DNA from: Seonamhaeicola maritimus
GTDB taxonomy: Bacteria; Bacteroidota; Bacteroidia; Flavobacteriales; Flavobacteriaceae
Length of the DNA stretch: 64,000 nucleotides
Assembly: GCF_008056315.1 (NCBI RefSeq)
Contig: NZ_VRKQ01000008.1
Coordinates: 1,857,733-1,921,732 of the forward strand
Direction: 5' to 3'
Positions 42,329 through 51,502 of this stretch are shown in pieces. The position numbers were made by a program, and so were the translations under genes. Under the pieces are notes generated by a model. The model was not told the DNA's origin and ran no database searches. It worked only from the letters and a program-made list of their open reading frames with translations. Each line of letters begins with the position of its first letter. Within the stretch, counting starts at the first letter, position 1.

Positions 42329-42505
42329 CTATGCCTCTTGACGTTTAGCTTTTTTTGCTTCTCTAATTTCTTTCATTCTTTCAATAAAAGCACCTCCAAT
42401 CCAATAAGGAATCACAAAGGTTAACAAAAATATCATTAGCCAGAACCCAATTGTTAAAATGGTTAAAAAAGCTAAAAATCCTAAATATTGGTCAAAATCG
42501 AACAT
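42329..42505 (-). CDS. 58-aa single-pass membrane protein
   Basis: A complete small frame runs from ATG at 42505 to TAG at 42329-42331. It has an N-terminal polar segment (MFDFDQYLG) and a hydrophobic span of about 30 residues (FLAFLTILTIGFWLMIFLLTFVIPYWI). A basic amphipathic tail (ERMKEIREAKKAKRQEA) follows, giving a positive-inside topology with a cytoplasmic C-terminus. Coding is supported by the sensible protein, its own terminator and convergence with the receptor gene. I do not recognise the family. Confidence 0.72.
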   Translation of the reverse strand: MFDFDQYLGFLAFLTILTIGFWLMIFLLTFVIPYWIGGAFIERMKEIREAKKAKRQEA

Positions 42506-42668
42506 AATTGTAAGTTATCATTTATAAACTGCTGCAAAGATAATGTAAAGCTATTTGTTATACAATATCAATTTAAAAATTATTAACAGGGTTTTTCACA
42601 ATGAAGAATTATTAAAAACATGGCTGAAAAACTAACAAAAATCATGTCTATAACCATCGAAAAAAAAG

Positions 42669-42676
42669 TAACTTTG
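42669..42676 (+). promoter_or_regulatory. -7 element TAACTTTG for fumC
   Basis: This fits TAnnTTTG, 25 bp before the fumC start codon at 42702. Confidence 0.6.
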
Positions 42677-42701
42677 TAGCTTACTATTAATAATTAAAAC
42701 A

Positions 42702-44099
42702 ATGAGTTTCAGAATAGAAAAAGACACTATGGGCGAGGTAAAAGTACCTGCCGATAAACTTTGGGGAGCCCAAACGGAAAGATCCAGGAATAACTTCAAA
42801 ATTGGTCCTTCTGGATCGATGCCATTAGAAATAGTTTATGGTTTTGCATACTTAAAAAAGGCTGCTGCTTATACAAATTGCGATCTTGGAGTTTTACAAA
42901 TTGAAAAAAGAGATTTAATTGCTGCTGTTTGTGATGAAATTTTAGAAGGAAAGCATGATGATCAATTTCCTTTGGTTATTTGGCAAACCGGTTCTGGTAC
43001 TCAAAGTAACATGAATGTTAATGAGGTGGTTGCTAACAGAGCACATCAATTGGCCGGAAAGATTATTGGTGAAGGTGAAAAAACTATTCAACCAAATGAT
43101 GACGTTAATAAATCACAATCATCCAACGACACCTTCCCTACTGGCATGCATATTGCTGCTTATAAAAAAGTAGTTGAGACAACAATTCCTGGTGTAAAAC
43201 AATTAAGAGATACTTTAAATGAAAAATCAAAAGCATTTAAAGATGTAGTAAAAATTGGTAGAACCCATTTAATGGATGCTACACCTTTAACTCTTGGTCA
43301 AGAAATTTCTGGTTACGTTGCTCAATTAAATCATGGCATTAAAGCATTAGAAAACACCTTACCGCATTTAAGTGAATTAGCTTTAGGAGGAACAGCTGTT
43401 GGAACGGGGTTAAATACACCAAATGGATATGACAAACGCGTTGCTGAATTTATAGCTGAATTTACAAATTTACCATTTGTGACAGCACCTAATAAATTTG
43501 AGGCCTTAGCTGCTCATGATGCTTTAGTTGAAACACATGGTGCTTTAAAACAGTTAGCTGTTTCTCTAAATAAAATTGCAAATGATATTAGAATGATGGC
43601 TTCCGGACCAAGAAGTGGTATTGGTGAAATCATTATTCCGGCTAATGAACCAGGTAGTTCAATTATGCCGGGAAAAGTTAATCCAACACAATGTGAGGCC
43701 ATGACAATGGTTTGTGCTCAAGTTATTGGTAATGACGTTACTGTTTCTGTTGGTGGAACTCAAGGTCATTATGAATTAAATGTGTTTAAACCTGTAATGG
43801 CAGCTAATGTGTTGCAGTCTGCTCAATTAATTGGTGATGCTTGTGTAAGTTTTGATGTAAATTGTGCAATAGGTATTGAACCTAATCATGCCGTAATTAA
43901 AGAATTACTTAATAATTCTTTAATGCTTGTAACAGCATTAAACACAAAAATAGGATACTATAAAGCTGCAGAAATTGCTAATACAGCTCACAAGAACGGG
44001 ACAACCTTAAAAGAAGAGGCCATTAATTTGGGCTACGTAACAGCAGAGGAATATGATGCTTGGGTAAAACCAGAAGATATGGTTGGAAGTTTGAAATAA
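42702..44099 (+). CDS. fumC: Class II fumarate hydratase
   Basis: The 465-aa TCA-cycle enzyme interconverts fumarate and malate without an Fe-S cluster. The substrate-binding segments are [15 protein letters not shown] (about 97-111), [13 protein letters not shown] (about 137-149) and [16 protein letters not shown] (about 185-200). The fumarase/aspartase signature [17 protein letters not shown] lies near 316-332. The length matches FumC. Aspartase or argininosuccinate lyase is unlikely given the GTQSNMN and THLMDATP segments. It stands alone between its own promoter and terminator. Confidence 0.95.
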   Translation: MSFRIEKDTMGEVKVPADKLWGAQTERSRNNFKIGPSGSMPLEIVYGFAYLKKAAAYTNCDLGVLQIEKRDLIAAVCDEILEGKHDDQFPLVIWQTGSGTQSNMNVNEVVANRAHQLAGKIIGEGEKTIQPNDDVNKSQSSNDTFPTGMHIAAYKKVVETTIPGVKQLRDTLNEKSKAFKDVVKIGRTHLMDATPLTLGQEISGYVAQLNHGIKALENTLPHLSELALGGTAVGTGLNTPNGYDKRVAEFIAEFTNLPFVTAPNKFEALAAHDALVETHGALKQLAVSLNKIANDIRMMASGPRSGIGEIIIPANEPGSSIMPGKVNPTQCEAMTMVCAQVIGNDVTVSVGGTQGHYELNVFKPVMAANVLQSAQLIGDACVSFDVNCAIGIEPNHAVIKELLNNSLMLVTALNTKIGYYKAAEIANTAHKNGTTLKEEAINLGYVTAEEYDAWVKPEDMVGSLK

Positions 44100-44122
44100 T
44101 ACTCAGTTCAAAAAATAATTAT

Positions 44123-44156
44123 AAAAAAACAGGTAAATTAATTTACCTGTTTTTTT
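44123..44156. terminator. Terminator after fumC
   Basis: AAAAAAACAGGTAAAT pairs with ATTTACCTGTTTTTTT across a TA. It may also serve the convergent Crp-type gene. Confidence 0.85.
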
Positions 44157-44251
44157 TTGGTTGGTTAGCTATCAATCCTTTGTACTTTTCATTCGTGAAA
44201 GGAAATCACCTCAAATATATTGTTTAACATATTGTTAACTATTAACAAATG

Positions 44252-44827
44252 TTAATAACTCTCTATTTTTTTTCTAATTCTACTTAATTGAACCGCTGTA
44301 ATCCCTAAATAAGAAGCAATATGATACTGAGGGATAATTTCATCTACATTAGGTATTTTTTTCCTTAATTCTAAATATCTTTCTTTAGCATCAAGAGATA
44401 TCAATTCTACCAAACGCCTTTCATACTTAATATAAACAACCTCTAAAACCCTAGAATACAAATCATTAATACTCTGATCCTTTTTACATAACTCTTTGAG
44501 CTTTTTGTAATCAATCTCAAACATTTTACAATCAGAAAGGGTCTCAAAAACAAATAATGAAGGTTTACTATTAATTAAAGCGGTTAAGGAGGCAACAAAA
44601 CTTGTTGGGAGATAAAAAGATTTATTAAATTCTTTACCAGATTCTGTACTTAAATAACATCTTATTGTCCCAGAAATCAGCATATAAACTTTAGAAGGTA
44701 CCTCACCAAGTTTAACAATTTGAGTCCCTGATTCTACTCGTTTGAAAGTTGTTATTTTATCTAATTCTAAAAATGTTTCTTCAGAAATCTCAATAAAGGA
44801 GTTTAAAAAGGCAAAATTTTGGTTCAT
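44252..44827 (-). CDS. Crp/Fnr-family regulator
   Basis: The 191-aa product has an N-terminal cyclic-nucleotide-binding-like beta-roll, including GTQIVKLGEVPSKVYMLISGTIRCYLSTESGKEFNKSFYLP (about 34-74). A dimer helix follows. The C-terminal HTH (IIPQYHIASYLGITAVQLSRIRKKI) replaces the classic Crp wing. There are no Fe-S cysteines at the N-terminus. This short Crp variant is common in Bacteroidota; its ligand is unknown. It lies 198 bp downstream of the GT9 gene, and nothing marks its target. Confidence 0.87.
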   Translation of the reverse strand: MNQNFAFLNSFIEISEETFLELDKITTFKRVESGTQIVKLGEVPSKVYMLISGTIRCYLSTESGKEFNKSFYLPTSFVASLTALINSKPSLFVFETLSDCKMFEIDYKKLKELCKKDQSINDLYSRVLEVVYIKYERRLVELISLDAKERYLELRKKIPNVDEIIPQYHIASYLGITAVQLSRIRKKIESY

Positions 44828-45025
44828 TAATATTTAAGGAATTATGTTAGGGGTTTTATTGGTAATTCTAAAATAATGTCTCAATTATAAAATCACTTAA
44901 TTAATCGATAACTTACATATAAACTTTTACCAATTACATTCATAAACTAGAATAATATAATACTACAAATCAAAAAGAAATTCTACATAAGGCTAAATAG
45001 CCAAACATTTTATTTAAAACAAAAT

Positions 45026-46075
45026 CTATGGCAAAATAACTTTTATAGCCTCAAACCAAGCATCTATATCAGTTTTATTAGTGTTTAGAGCAAAACTTCC
45101 ATTTCTTCCGTAAGGCCCATAAACTTCCTCTTTAGTAACAGAAAAGAAGCCCACTGTAGGCACTAATGAAGCACTAGCTAAATGCATCACTCCGTTATCA
45201 GCAGCTATAAATACAGCTGTGTTACGCAATACAGCTCCCATTTCTCTAATATCCTTACTATAGAAATTAGGTGCCTTAAAGTTAATCTTTGAAATATTTT
45301 CAATAGGCAGCATTTCTATTACGTTATAATCTGGATATTCCTTTAATAAACGTTGATAAAAGGTTACCCACCATTCTTCGGAATAACATTTATCTCCAGT
45401 TGCATTCGTGTAAATACAGATGGTCTTTTTATCATTTTTAACTAAATCATCCAGAATCTTTTTTCCGCCTGTAATTTCAGCCTCATTTAATTTAATATCA
45501 AGAACAGGAAGATCTTTGGAATTATAATCTAATCCCAACTTTTGCAAATAATATCTCAAATTATAAACAGGGTATTTTGAGATGTGTCTGTAATCTGGAT
45601 ATTTGTTTTGAATCTCCTCTGTTACTTCTCCAAAAATTTTGAATTTGGCTTTAGCTTGTTGTGTTAACAATCTTCCAGAAGATGAGTTTTTATCACCATT
45701 AATAACTAAATCATATTTTTTGTTTTTGACCGAAATCCAACTCTTAGCATATTTGAATAGATTATTAAATGGTTTTCTTGGAAGCTTAATAATCCTGTCT
45801 ACTCTATCATAATTTTCAAATACGGGATGCGCTACTCCTCCTTTAACAAATAAATCAACGGTACAGTTAGGAAAGGTATTTAAAACCTCTTGTACTATGG
45901 GTGTTAATAATAGCTGGTTTCCTAAACGATGGTTGGGGCGAATGATTAAAACATTCTTAATAGCCTCAATTTCTAAATCTCCTTTTTTAGGTTCAGAGTA
46001 GGAATTACCAATATTTTTTGTAATGCTTTGGGTAAGCTTTCTTCTAAAACTATTAATACGGCTTTTAAAGGTCAT
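45026..46075 (-). CDS. GT9-family glycosyltransferase (heptosyltransferase-like)
   Basis: The 349-aa product begins with a basic N-terminus. The family start follows, VLIIRPNHRLGNQLLLTPIVQEVLNTFPNCTVDLFVKGGVAHPVF (about residues 47-91). The ADP-sugar-site half has ICIYTNATGDKCYSEEWWVTFYQRLL, then AAVLRNTAVFIAADNGVMHLASASLVPTVGFF. GT9 enzymes usually transfer heptose to the LPS inner core; other sugars are possible. The gene is downstream of the MFS gene on the same strand with a 78-bp gap, and its glycan context is otherwise absent. Confidence 0.88.
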   Translation of the reverse strand: MTFKSRINSFRRKLTQSITKNIGNSYSEPKKGDLEIEAIKNVLIIRPNHRLGNQLLLTPIVQEVLNTFPNCTVDLFVKGGVAHPVFENYDRVDRIIKLPRKPFNNLFKYAKSWISVKNKKYDLVINGDKNSSSGRLLTQQAKAKFKIFGEVTEEIQNKYPDYRHISKYPVYNLRYYLQKLGLDYNSKDLPVLDIKLNEAEITGGKKILDDLVKNDKKTICIYTNATGDKCYSEEWWVTFYQRLLKEYPDYNVIEMLPIENISKINFKAPNFYSKDIREMGAVLRNTAVFIAADNGVMHLASASLVPTVGFFSVTKEEVYGPYGRNGSFALNTNKTDIDAWFEAIKVILP

Positions 46076-46153
46076 TGTGAAATTGAGCTATGAATTAAAG
46101 TTGTCAAAAGTACAAATATAGTGTCTGTTAATCAAGCCTATTGAATCATACCT

Positions 46154-47458
46154 TTACTGCGGATTTTTGACTTTAAAGAACCCTATAAATAATACAATTA
46201 ATAAAGCCATATTAACATAGCTAATATAACTGTATGACCCAAAGATTGTATAACAGTAACTAAAAATGGTTGGAGCTATTGCACTAGCAATAACTATAAA
46301 ACTCATTATTTTACCAGTAATAGCCCCCAAATGTTTTCTGCCATAGTATTTGGGCCATGTCACGGCATTTACCACAGCAAACAAACCTCCTAAAATACCT
46401 AGTCCTGAAATTAGCAGATAAACACCTATTGGCTGTGCTAAAAGACATAAACCTATTGATGCTAAAAATCCACTAATAATCATAATAAGCACATAGATTT
46501 TATGCTTTATGTAATCACTTAAAATGTTGCACAAAGTGGAAACAGAAATGGCGATTACGGAAATTGGTAAAAATATGGATATAGCTTGTGATTTTGAAAA
46601 ACCTTGGCTTTCAAAAATAGAAACCACATGAAATGTAAATCCAGTTATGAAGAAACTATTAAAGGCTAAAATTAATCCAATTATCCAAAAGGCTCTTGTT
46701 CGTTTTGCTTCCGAAAGTGTAAAATCAATATTAGGTTGAATTACATTAATAATTTCTGTTTGTTTAATCTTGCTTCCATCAGGTTTTAAATTAAAATCTT
46801 CAGGTTTATTTCGGTAAAATTGTAAAATAAAAAAACTAAATATAAATAAACAAAGCGCTAAAATCTGCCAACTTTTTTCCCAACCATTGCTATCAATTAA
46901 GTAGTTGAAAAATATGGGAGATACTGAAAAACCAAGTGAAACTCCAATACTACTTATTGAATTTACCTTCCCTCTGTTTTTGTCAAACCACAACATAATC
47001 ATATTTCTAGAGGACATGGTGATGACACCTTGCCCGCTGAATCTTATTAAAAAGAACAAAACGGTAATAACAAGAAATGGAACTAGTGCAGATTGAACAT
47101 TCAGTAGTTCTGAAAAGAAATTACTTATGTTAACCGAAAGCGAACATAAAACAAGAGAAAAACCCAATAATATTGCAGCAAAAAAGGCTACAAACCGTGC
47201 GCCAAATTTATCAAACCACCTCCCTGCTCTACTAATAAAAAAAGAACTTAAAAAAGTTCCTATCATATATGCATTACTAAATTGATTTCTTGTTAATCCT
47301 AAGGCATCCTTTACGGGGTCTGTAAAAACGGATACTCCAACTGTCTGCCCTGGAATACTTGCTAAAACACCGATGCTTCCAAAAAGAAGGACAACATATC
47401 CGTAAAAAACAGGCGATTTATTAGGGTTAATAATAGAAAACTTATTAGGATTGATCAT
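46154..47458 (-). CDS. MFS transporter
   Basis: The 434-aa product has about twelve hydrophobic segments and an MFS loop 2-3 motif (RAGRWFDKFGARFVAFFAAIL, residues 76-96). A central polar loop (NKPEDFNLKPDGSKIKQTE) separates the two halves. The opening FYGYVVLLFGSIGVLASIPGQTVGVSVFTDPV resembles oxalate/formate-antiporter-like members. The substrate is not evident. It starts four bases after the EamA gene stop, so the two are cotranscribed with the helicase gene upstream. Confidence 0.85.
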   Translation of the reverse strand: MINPNKFSIINPNKSPVFYGYVVLLFGSIGVLASIPGQTVGVSVFTDPVKDALGLTRNQFSNAYMIGTFLSSFFISRAGRWFDKFGARFVAFFAAILLGFSLVLCSLSVNISNFFSELLNVQSALVPFLVITVLFFLIRFSGQGVITMSSRNMIMLWFDKNRGKVNSISSIGVSLGFSVSPIFFNYLIDSNGWEKSWQILALCLFIFSFFILQFYRNKPEDFNLKPDGSKIKQTEIINVIQPNIDFTLSEAKRTRAFWIIGLILAFNSFFITGFTFHVVSIFESQGFSKSQAISIFLPISVIAISVSTLCNILSDYIKHKIYVLIMIISGFLASIGLCLLAQPIGVYLLISGLGILGGLFAVVNAVTWPKYYGRKHLGAITGKIMSFIVIASAIAPTIFSYCYTIFGSYSYISYVNMALLIVLFIGFFKVKNPQ

Positions 47459-47462
47459 ATAT

Positions 47463-48311
47463 TTAAGTTTTCAATCGTTCCTTAAACTGAGCATTTAGAA
47501 TTAAGCCGACAATAATTAATCCTATTCCTAACAAACTCCAAAAAGTGTAAACTTCAGCAAAAACAAATACTCCAAAGAGTAATGTGAAAATGGTTTCTAA
47601 ATATTTTAAAGGCGCTATTTGACTTGTTGATGAAGCCGTTTGGAATGCTTTGGTCATATATACCTGCCCGAAATACCCAAACACCCCTAAACCTAATAAC
47701 ATAAACCACTCTATTCCATTCGGGTTAACCCATCTACCAATTGATAATGTAGCCCCAACAATTACAGATATGGCCATAAAATAATTCACCACAACAACTG
47801 GGTGTTCGGTTTTACCTATTTTACTTAAAACCACATAAACTAATCCACTAAAAATAGCCGATATAAAAATTAGCAAAAGCCCATAACTATCAAGATTCAA
47901 ATCAAACCCTTTTAATATAACCACTCCACTAAAAGCCATAGCAAAAAAGAACCATTGCATAGGTTTTACTTTCTCTTTTAAGAAGAAAATAGCAAAAATT
48001 GCTGCAAATATGGGTGCCATATATCTAAGAGAAACAGCGGTTCCTATTGGTAAATATTTAGTAGACATAAAAAAGAAAGTCATGGAGGTAACCCCAACCA
48101 CGCCTCTTAGAATTAATATCTTTTTATTGTTTCCTAAAACCGGAATTTTATGTTTTAATAGAAATGTTAAGGTAAAAATAAGGGTAGTAATGGATCTAAA
48201 AAACACTATTTGATACGCACTCATATGCGTTAAATGCTTTACAATACTGTTCATACATGCAAATGACAATGTACTGATAAGCATGAATTTTAAAGCCTTC
48301 TTTATATCCAA
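47463..48311 (-). CDS. EamA/DMT-family transporter
   Basis: The 282-aa product has about ten membrane helices in two EamA repeats. The first contains QIVFFRSITTLIFTLTFLLKH (residues 34-54) and SLRYMAPIFAAIFAIFFLKEK (about 94-114). The second ends APLKYLETIFTLLFGVFVFAE (about 234-254). DMT proteins export metabolites such as amino acids. The substrate is unknown. It is between the helicase gene (32 bp upstream) and the MFS gene (4 bp downstream). Confidence 0.87.
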   Translation of the reverse strand: MDIKKALKFMLISTLSFACMNSIVKHLTHMSAYQIVFFRSITTLIFTLTFLLKHKIPVLGNNKKILILRGVVGVTSMTFFFMSTKYLPIGTAVSLRYMAPIFAAIFAIFFLKEKVKPMQWFFFAMAFSGVVILKGFDLNLDSYGLLLIFISAIFSGLVYVVLSKIGKTEHPVVVVNYFMAISVIVGATLSIGRWVNPNGIEWFMLLGLGVFGYFGQVYMTKAFQTASSTSQIAPLKYLETIFTLLFGVFVFAEVYTFWSLLGIGLIIVGLILNAQFKERLKT

Positions 48312-48343
48312 TATGTATTCTTTTAAAGAGGAATAATTATATA

Positions 48344-49900
48344 CTAATCCTCTGGTGGGTATCCATGAATAGACTCAAATACTTCATCAAAATTAGTACG
48401 CAAATAAGAATTAAGTTTCTTTCTATATTCTCCTTTGAGCCATTCAACAAAATTGAAAGTACTTTTACTAATACACTTGGTATAACGACCAATTCTAAAA
48501 TCTATATCATCACCAAGCATTTTAGCTAAGGCTAAAGCATCGTATACATCTTCACTATTTTCAATACATATATAACCATGTTGAGCAATTGAGCGTTCAA
48601 GCACAACTTTTGATGATTCGCCAGCTCTAATAGACTCTACGTAGGTTTTTTGAACATCAAAATAAACCTCTTCAGATTTAGCAAATTCTTCGCGTAATTC
48701 ATCAGGCATTTCATATCTAAAATTACTTTCTAGTTCTTCATCACTTAATAAAGCGTCTAAATAGTAATTTGGTGATCTAAATATACGTTGCCAATCTAAA
48801 TTATCACCCCATGGTCCAAATCTGTGAAAATTGTTTCCTAAATCAATAACTTGAAATGTCTTTTTATTTTCTAAAACACGAGATCCTCTACCAATCATTT
48901 GATAATATAGTGTCAATGATTTTGTGGCTCTGTTCAAAATGATACTTTCTACTGTAGGTTCATCAAAACCAGTAGTTAGTATACTTACAGAAGTTAAAAT
49001 AGCATCTGGAGTTTCCTTAAACCATTTTAATATATATGCTCTTTCTTTTTTAGAATGTGTGTTGTCTAAATGAGCGATTGGATAACCTGCTCTTCTAAAG
49101 GTATCATAAACATGTAATGACGTATTGATACCATTATTGAAAATTAGGGTCTTTTTCCCTTTAGAACGTTCTTCATAAGCTCTTAAAAGCTTTGTAAGCA
49201 TGTTATCATCTGTATACAAATCCTCTGATGACTTCACTGTATAATCGCCATTAGCACCAACAACTAAGGATGTTAAACCTACATTATAGCTAAACATTTC
49301 GGCACGCGATAAAAACCCATTTTCTATTAAGGATTCAATACTTTCACCAACAATTAATTCATCATAATTATCGGTCATTGGCAACTCGATGCTTGAGCTT
49401 AAGGGTGTTGCTGTAACTCCTAAAATAAATGACTGACTAAAAAACTTGAATAATTTTGTAAATGAATTATAATGGGCTTCATCAATAATTACAAGTCCAA
49501 TATCAGAAATATCAAGCTTATCATCATTCAGCCTATTATTTAAGGTTTCCACCATAGCAACGAAACAGCTATAATCACCTTGATCACTTAAATCTGCTTT
49601 ACTATCAACAACTTTATTAATTACACCAAATTCAGTTAACATGTTTGAGGTTTGCTTGCATAACTCAATACGGTGCGTCATTACAAGTACCTTTTTTTTG
49701 TGGTGCTTCAAGTATTGTCTAACTATTTCAGAAAAGATGACTGTTTTACCTCCGCCAGTAGGAAGTTGGTAAAGCAAATGATAATCAGTAGGTGATTCTT
49801 CAAAGCTTTTAAAAATTTTATCAATAGCTCCTTTTTGATAGCTATATAAGTCTTTACCGGCTTTTCTTTCTTCTAATTCAATTTGAGATACTACAGACAT
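48344..49900 (-). CDS. SF2 DEAD/DEAH-box helicase (SSL2-like)
   Basis: The 518-aa product contains the Walker A motif in YQLPTGGGKTVIFSEIVRQYL (about 44-64). VIIDEAHYNSF is motif II, GVTATPL motif III, TGFDEPTVESIILNRAT motif V and YYQMIGRGSRVL motif VI. The C-terminal 130 residues are family-specific, with CISKSTFNFVEWLKGEYRKKLNSYL. It resembles UvrB/SSL2-type restriction helicases without a nuclease domain. No restriction-modification or phage-defence partner is adjacent, only two transporters. Its N-terminal region (YSYQKGAIDKIFKSFEE) is the Q-motif-like part. Confidence 0.88.
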   Translation of the reverse strand: MSVVSQIELEERKAGKDLYSYQKGAIDKIFKSFEESPTDYHLLYQLPTGGGKTVIFSEIVRQYLKHHKKKVLVMTHRIELCKQTSNMLTEFGVINKVVDSKADLSDQGDYSCFVAMVETLNNRLNDDKLDISDIGLVIIDEAHYNSFTKLFKFFSQSFILGVTATPLSSSIELPMTDNYDELIVGESIESLIENGFLSRAEMFSYNVGLTSLVVGANGDYTVKSSEDLYTDDNMLTKLLRAYEERSKGKKTLIFNNGINTSLHVYDTFRRAGYPIAHLDNTHSKKERAYILKWFKETPDAILTSVSILTTGFDEPTVESIILNRATKSLTLYYQMIGRGSRVLENKKTFQVIDLGNNFHRFGPWGDNLDWQRIFRSPNYYLDALLSDEELESNFRYEMPDELREEFAKSEEVYFDVQKTYVESIRAGESSKVVLERSIAQHGYICIENSEDVYDALALAKMLGDDIDFRIGRYTKCISKSTFNFVEWLKGEYRKKLNSYLRTNFDEVFESIHGYPPED

Positions 49901-50027
49901 GCATATAATTTTGACCCAGCAAAAATAACATCTTTGTAGAGTTTAGAACGAATGATTCTTCTAAAAATATTAAAGAAGTTTTAAACTATTCATAAAAATA
50001 ATAGTCATAAACCAAAAATATTGCCTT

Positions 50028-51362
50028 ATGAAACAGTTGCTATTATGTCTTTTCTGTATTGCATTCTTGTTTTCTTGTAGTTCAAACATTGAAGAAATTG
50101 ATGATACTGAAAACAACAATACCACTGAAGAAACAACTAACGAAAACCAAACAAAACCAAATATTTTATTAGTATTAGCAGATGATATGGGTTTAGATGC
50201 TTGCCCAGGATACGAAATTGGAAATACGAAACCCAATATGCCGAACCTAGTAGGGCTAATGAATTCAGGTGTAAAATTTAATAATGTATGGTCCAACCCT
50301 ACTTGTTCTCCTACAAGGGCAGGTATTTTAACTGGAAAGTACGGGTTTAGAACTGGCGTTACCAGAGCAGGAAATTCACTTTCAACTTCAGAAACATCTA
50401 TTCAAAGCTACTTGGATAGCAATACTAATTCTACATATAGTCATGCTGTAATTGGAAAATGGCATTTATCCAACAATAATAGTCACCCAAACAATTTGGG
50501 TATCAATTACTTTGCTGGTAGTATTAGTAACCCAATTGCATATGACAATTGGGCACTTAATATTAATGGAAGCACAACAAATTCATCAGAATACATTACA
50601 AGTAAATTAACAGATTTAGCTATAGATTGGATTGATAACCAAACTAAACCTTGGTTTTTATGGCTTGCCTATAATGCCCCACATAGTCCATTTCACTTAC
50701 CTCCTACTGAATTACATTCACAGGGTAATTTACCCAGTGATGCGGCTAGTATTAGTGCAAATCCAATGCCCTACTATTTGGCAGCTTTAGAAGCATTAGA
50801 CACTGAAATGGGAAGGCTTTTAAATAATATGAGCCAAGACGAATTAGATAATACTGTTATCATTTTTATTGGTGATAATGGTACACCTAATCAAGTTGCA
50901 CAATATTATGGAAATAGAAGATCAAAAGGAACTATATATCAAGGAGGCGTTAATGTTCCTATGGTAGTTTCTGGTTACGGCATTACAAGAGAAAACACAA
51001 CTGAAGATGCCCTAATTAATTCATTAGATATATTTGCGACGGTTGCAGATATTGCTGAAACAGGTTCATCAGAAATCAATGATAGTAAAAGTTTTAAAGG
51101 TCTCTTCACAAATGTAAGTGCTTCTAAAAGGGCTTATATATATACCGAAGGTGATGATGACAATGGTCTTTTAAACACTACTATAAGGAACGAAACTCAC
51201 AAATACATTTTATTTGGTGATGGTTCTGAAGCGTTGTATAATCTAGTTTCCAGCCCATTAGAAAACACTAATTTATTGAGTTTTAATCAAGCTCCACTAA
51301 GTGAAGAAGACCGTAGTATTAAAGATGATTTGATTTCTAAATTAAATGCCATTTCTGACTAG
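50028..51362 (+). CDS. Sulfatase (type I, FGly), lipoprotein
   Basis: The 444-aa product has a lipoprotein signal (MKQLLLCLFCIAFLFSC). An acidic, Asn/Thr-rich linker follows, then the sulfatase domain from about residue 43 (PNILLVLADDMGLDACPGYE). The modification motif CSPTRAGILTGK (about residues 90-101) carries the Cys that would become formylglycine, through an anaerobic-type or FGE maturase encoded elsewhere. HAVIGKWHL and IIFIGDNGTPNQ provide metal ligands. Marine flavobacterial sulfatases desulfate algal or animal glycans. It has no SusCD neighbours, so the glycan cannot be named. Confidence 0.93.
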   Translation: MKQLLLCLFCIAFLFSCSSNIEEIDDTENNNTTEETTNENQTKPNILLVLADDMGLDACPGYEIGNTKPNMPNLVGLMNSGVKFNNVWSNPTCSPTRAGILTGKYGFRTGVTRAGNSLSTSETSIQSYLDSNTNSTYSHAVIGKWHLSNNNSHPNNLGINYFAGSISNPIAYDNWALNINGSTTNSSEYITSKLTDLAIDWIDNQTKPWFLWLAYNAPHSPFHLPPTELHSQGNLPSDAASISANPMPYYLAALEALDTEMGRLLNNMSQDELDNTVIIFIGDNGTPNQVAQYYGNRRSKGTIYQGGVNVPMVVSGYGITRENTTEDALINSLDIFATVADIAETGSSEINDSKSFKGLFTNVSASKRAYIYTEGDDDNGLLNTTIRNETHKYILFGDGSEALYNLVSSPLENTNLLSFNQAPLSEEDRSIKDDLISKLNAISD

Positions 51363-51502
51363 AATTGTAAATAGATGTTAAATTTTTAAAAAGTTTTGTA
51401 ACGAAACTCCGTTTTCCGCTTCTAATTGAAATAACATCGTGTTAAGATGTGTTTGTTTTTGAATTTAATGAACGCATTTAATCTTCAATTTTAAATAATA
51501 AA

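Noticed and set aside
48344-49900. Phage-defence or restriction helicase
   Set aside because: No nuclease, methyltransferase or other defence gene adjoins; neighbours are two transporters.
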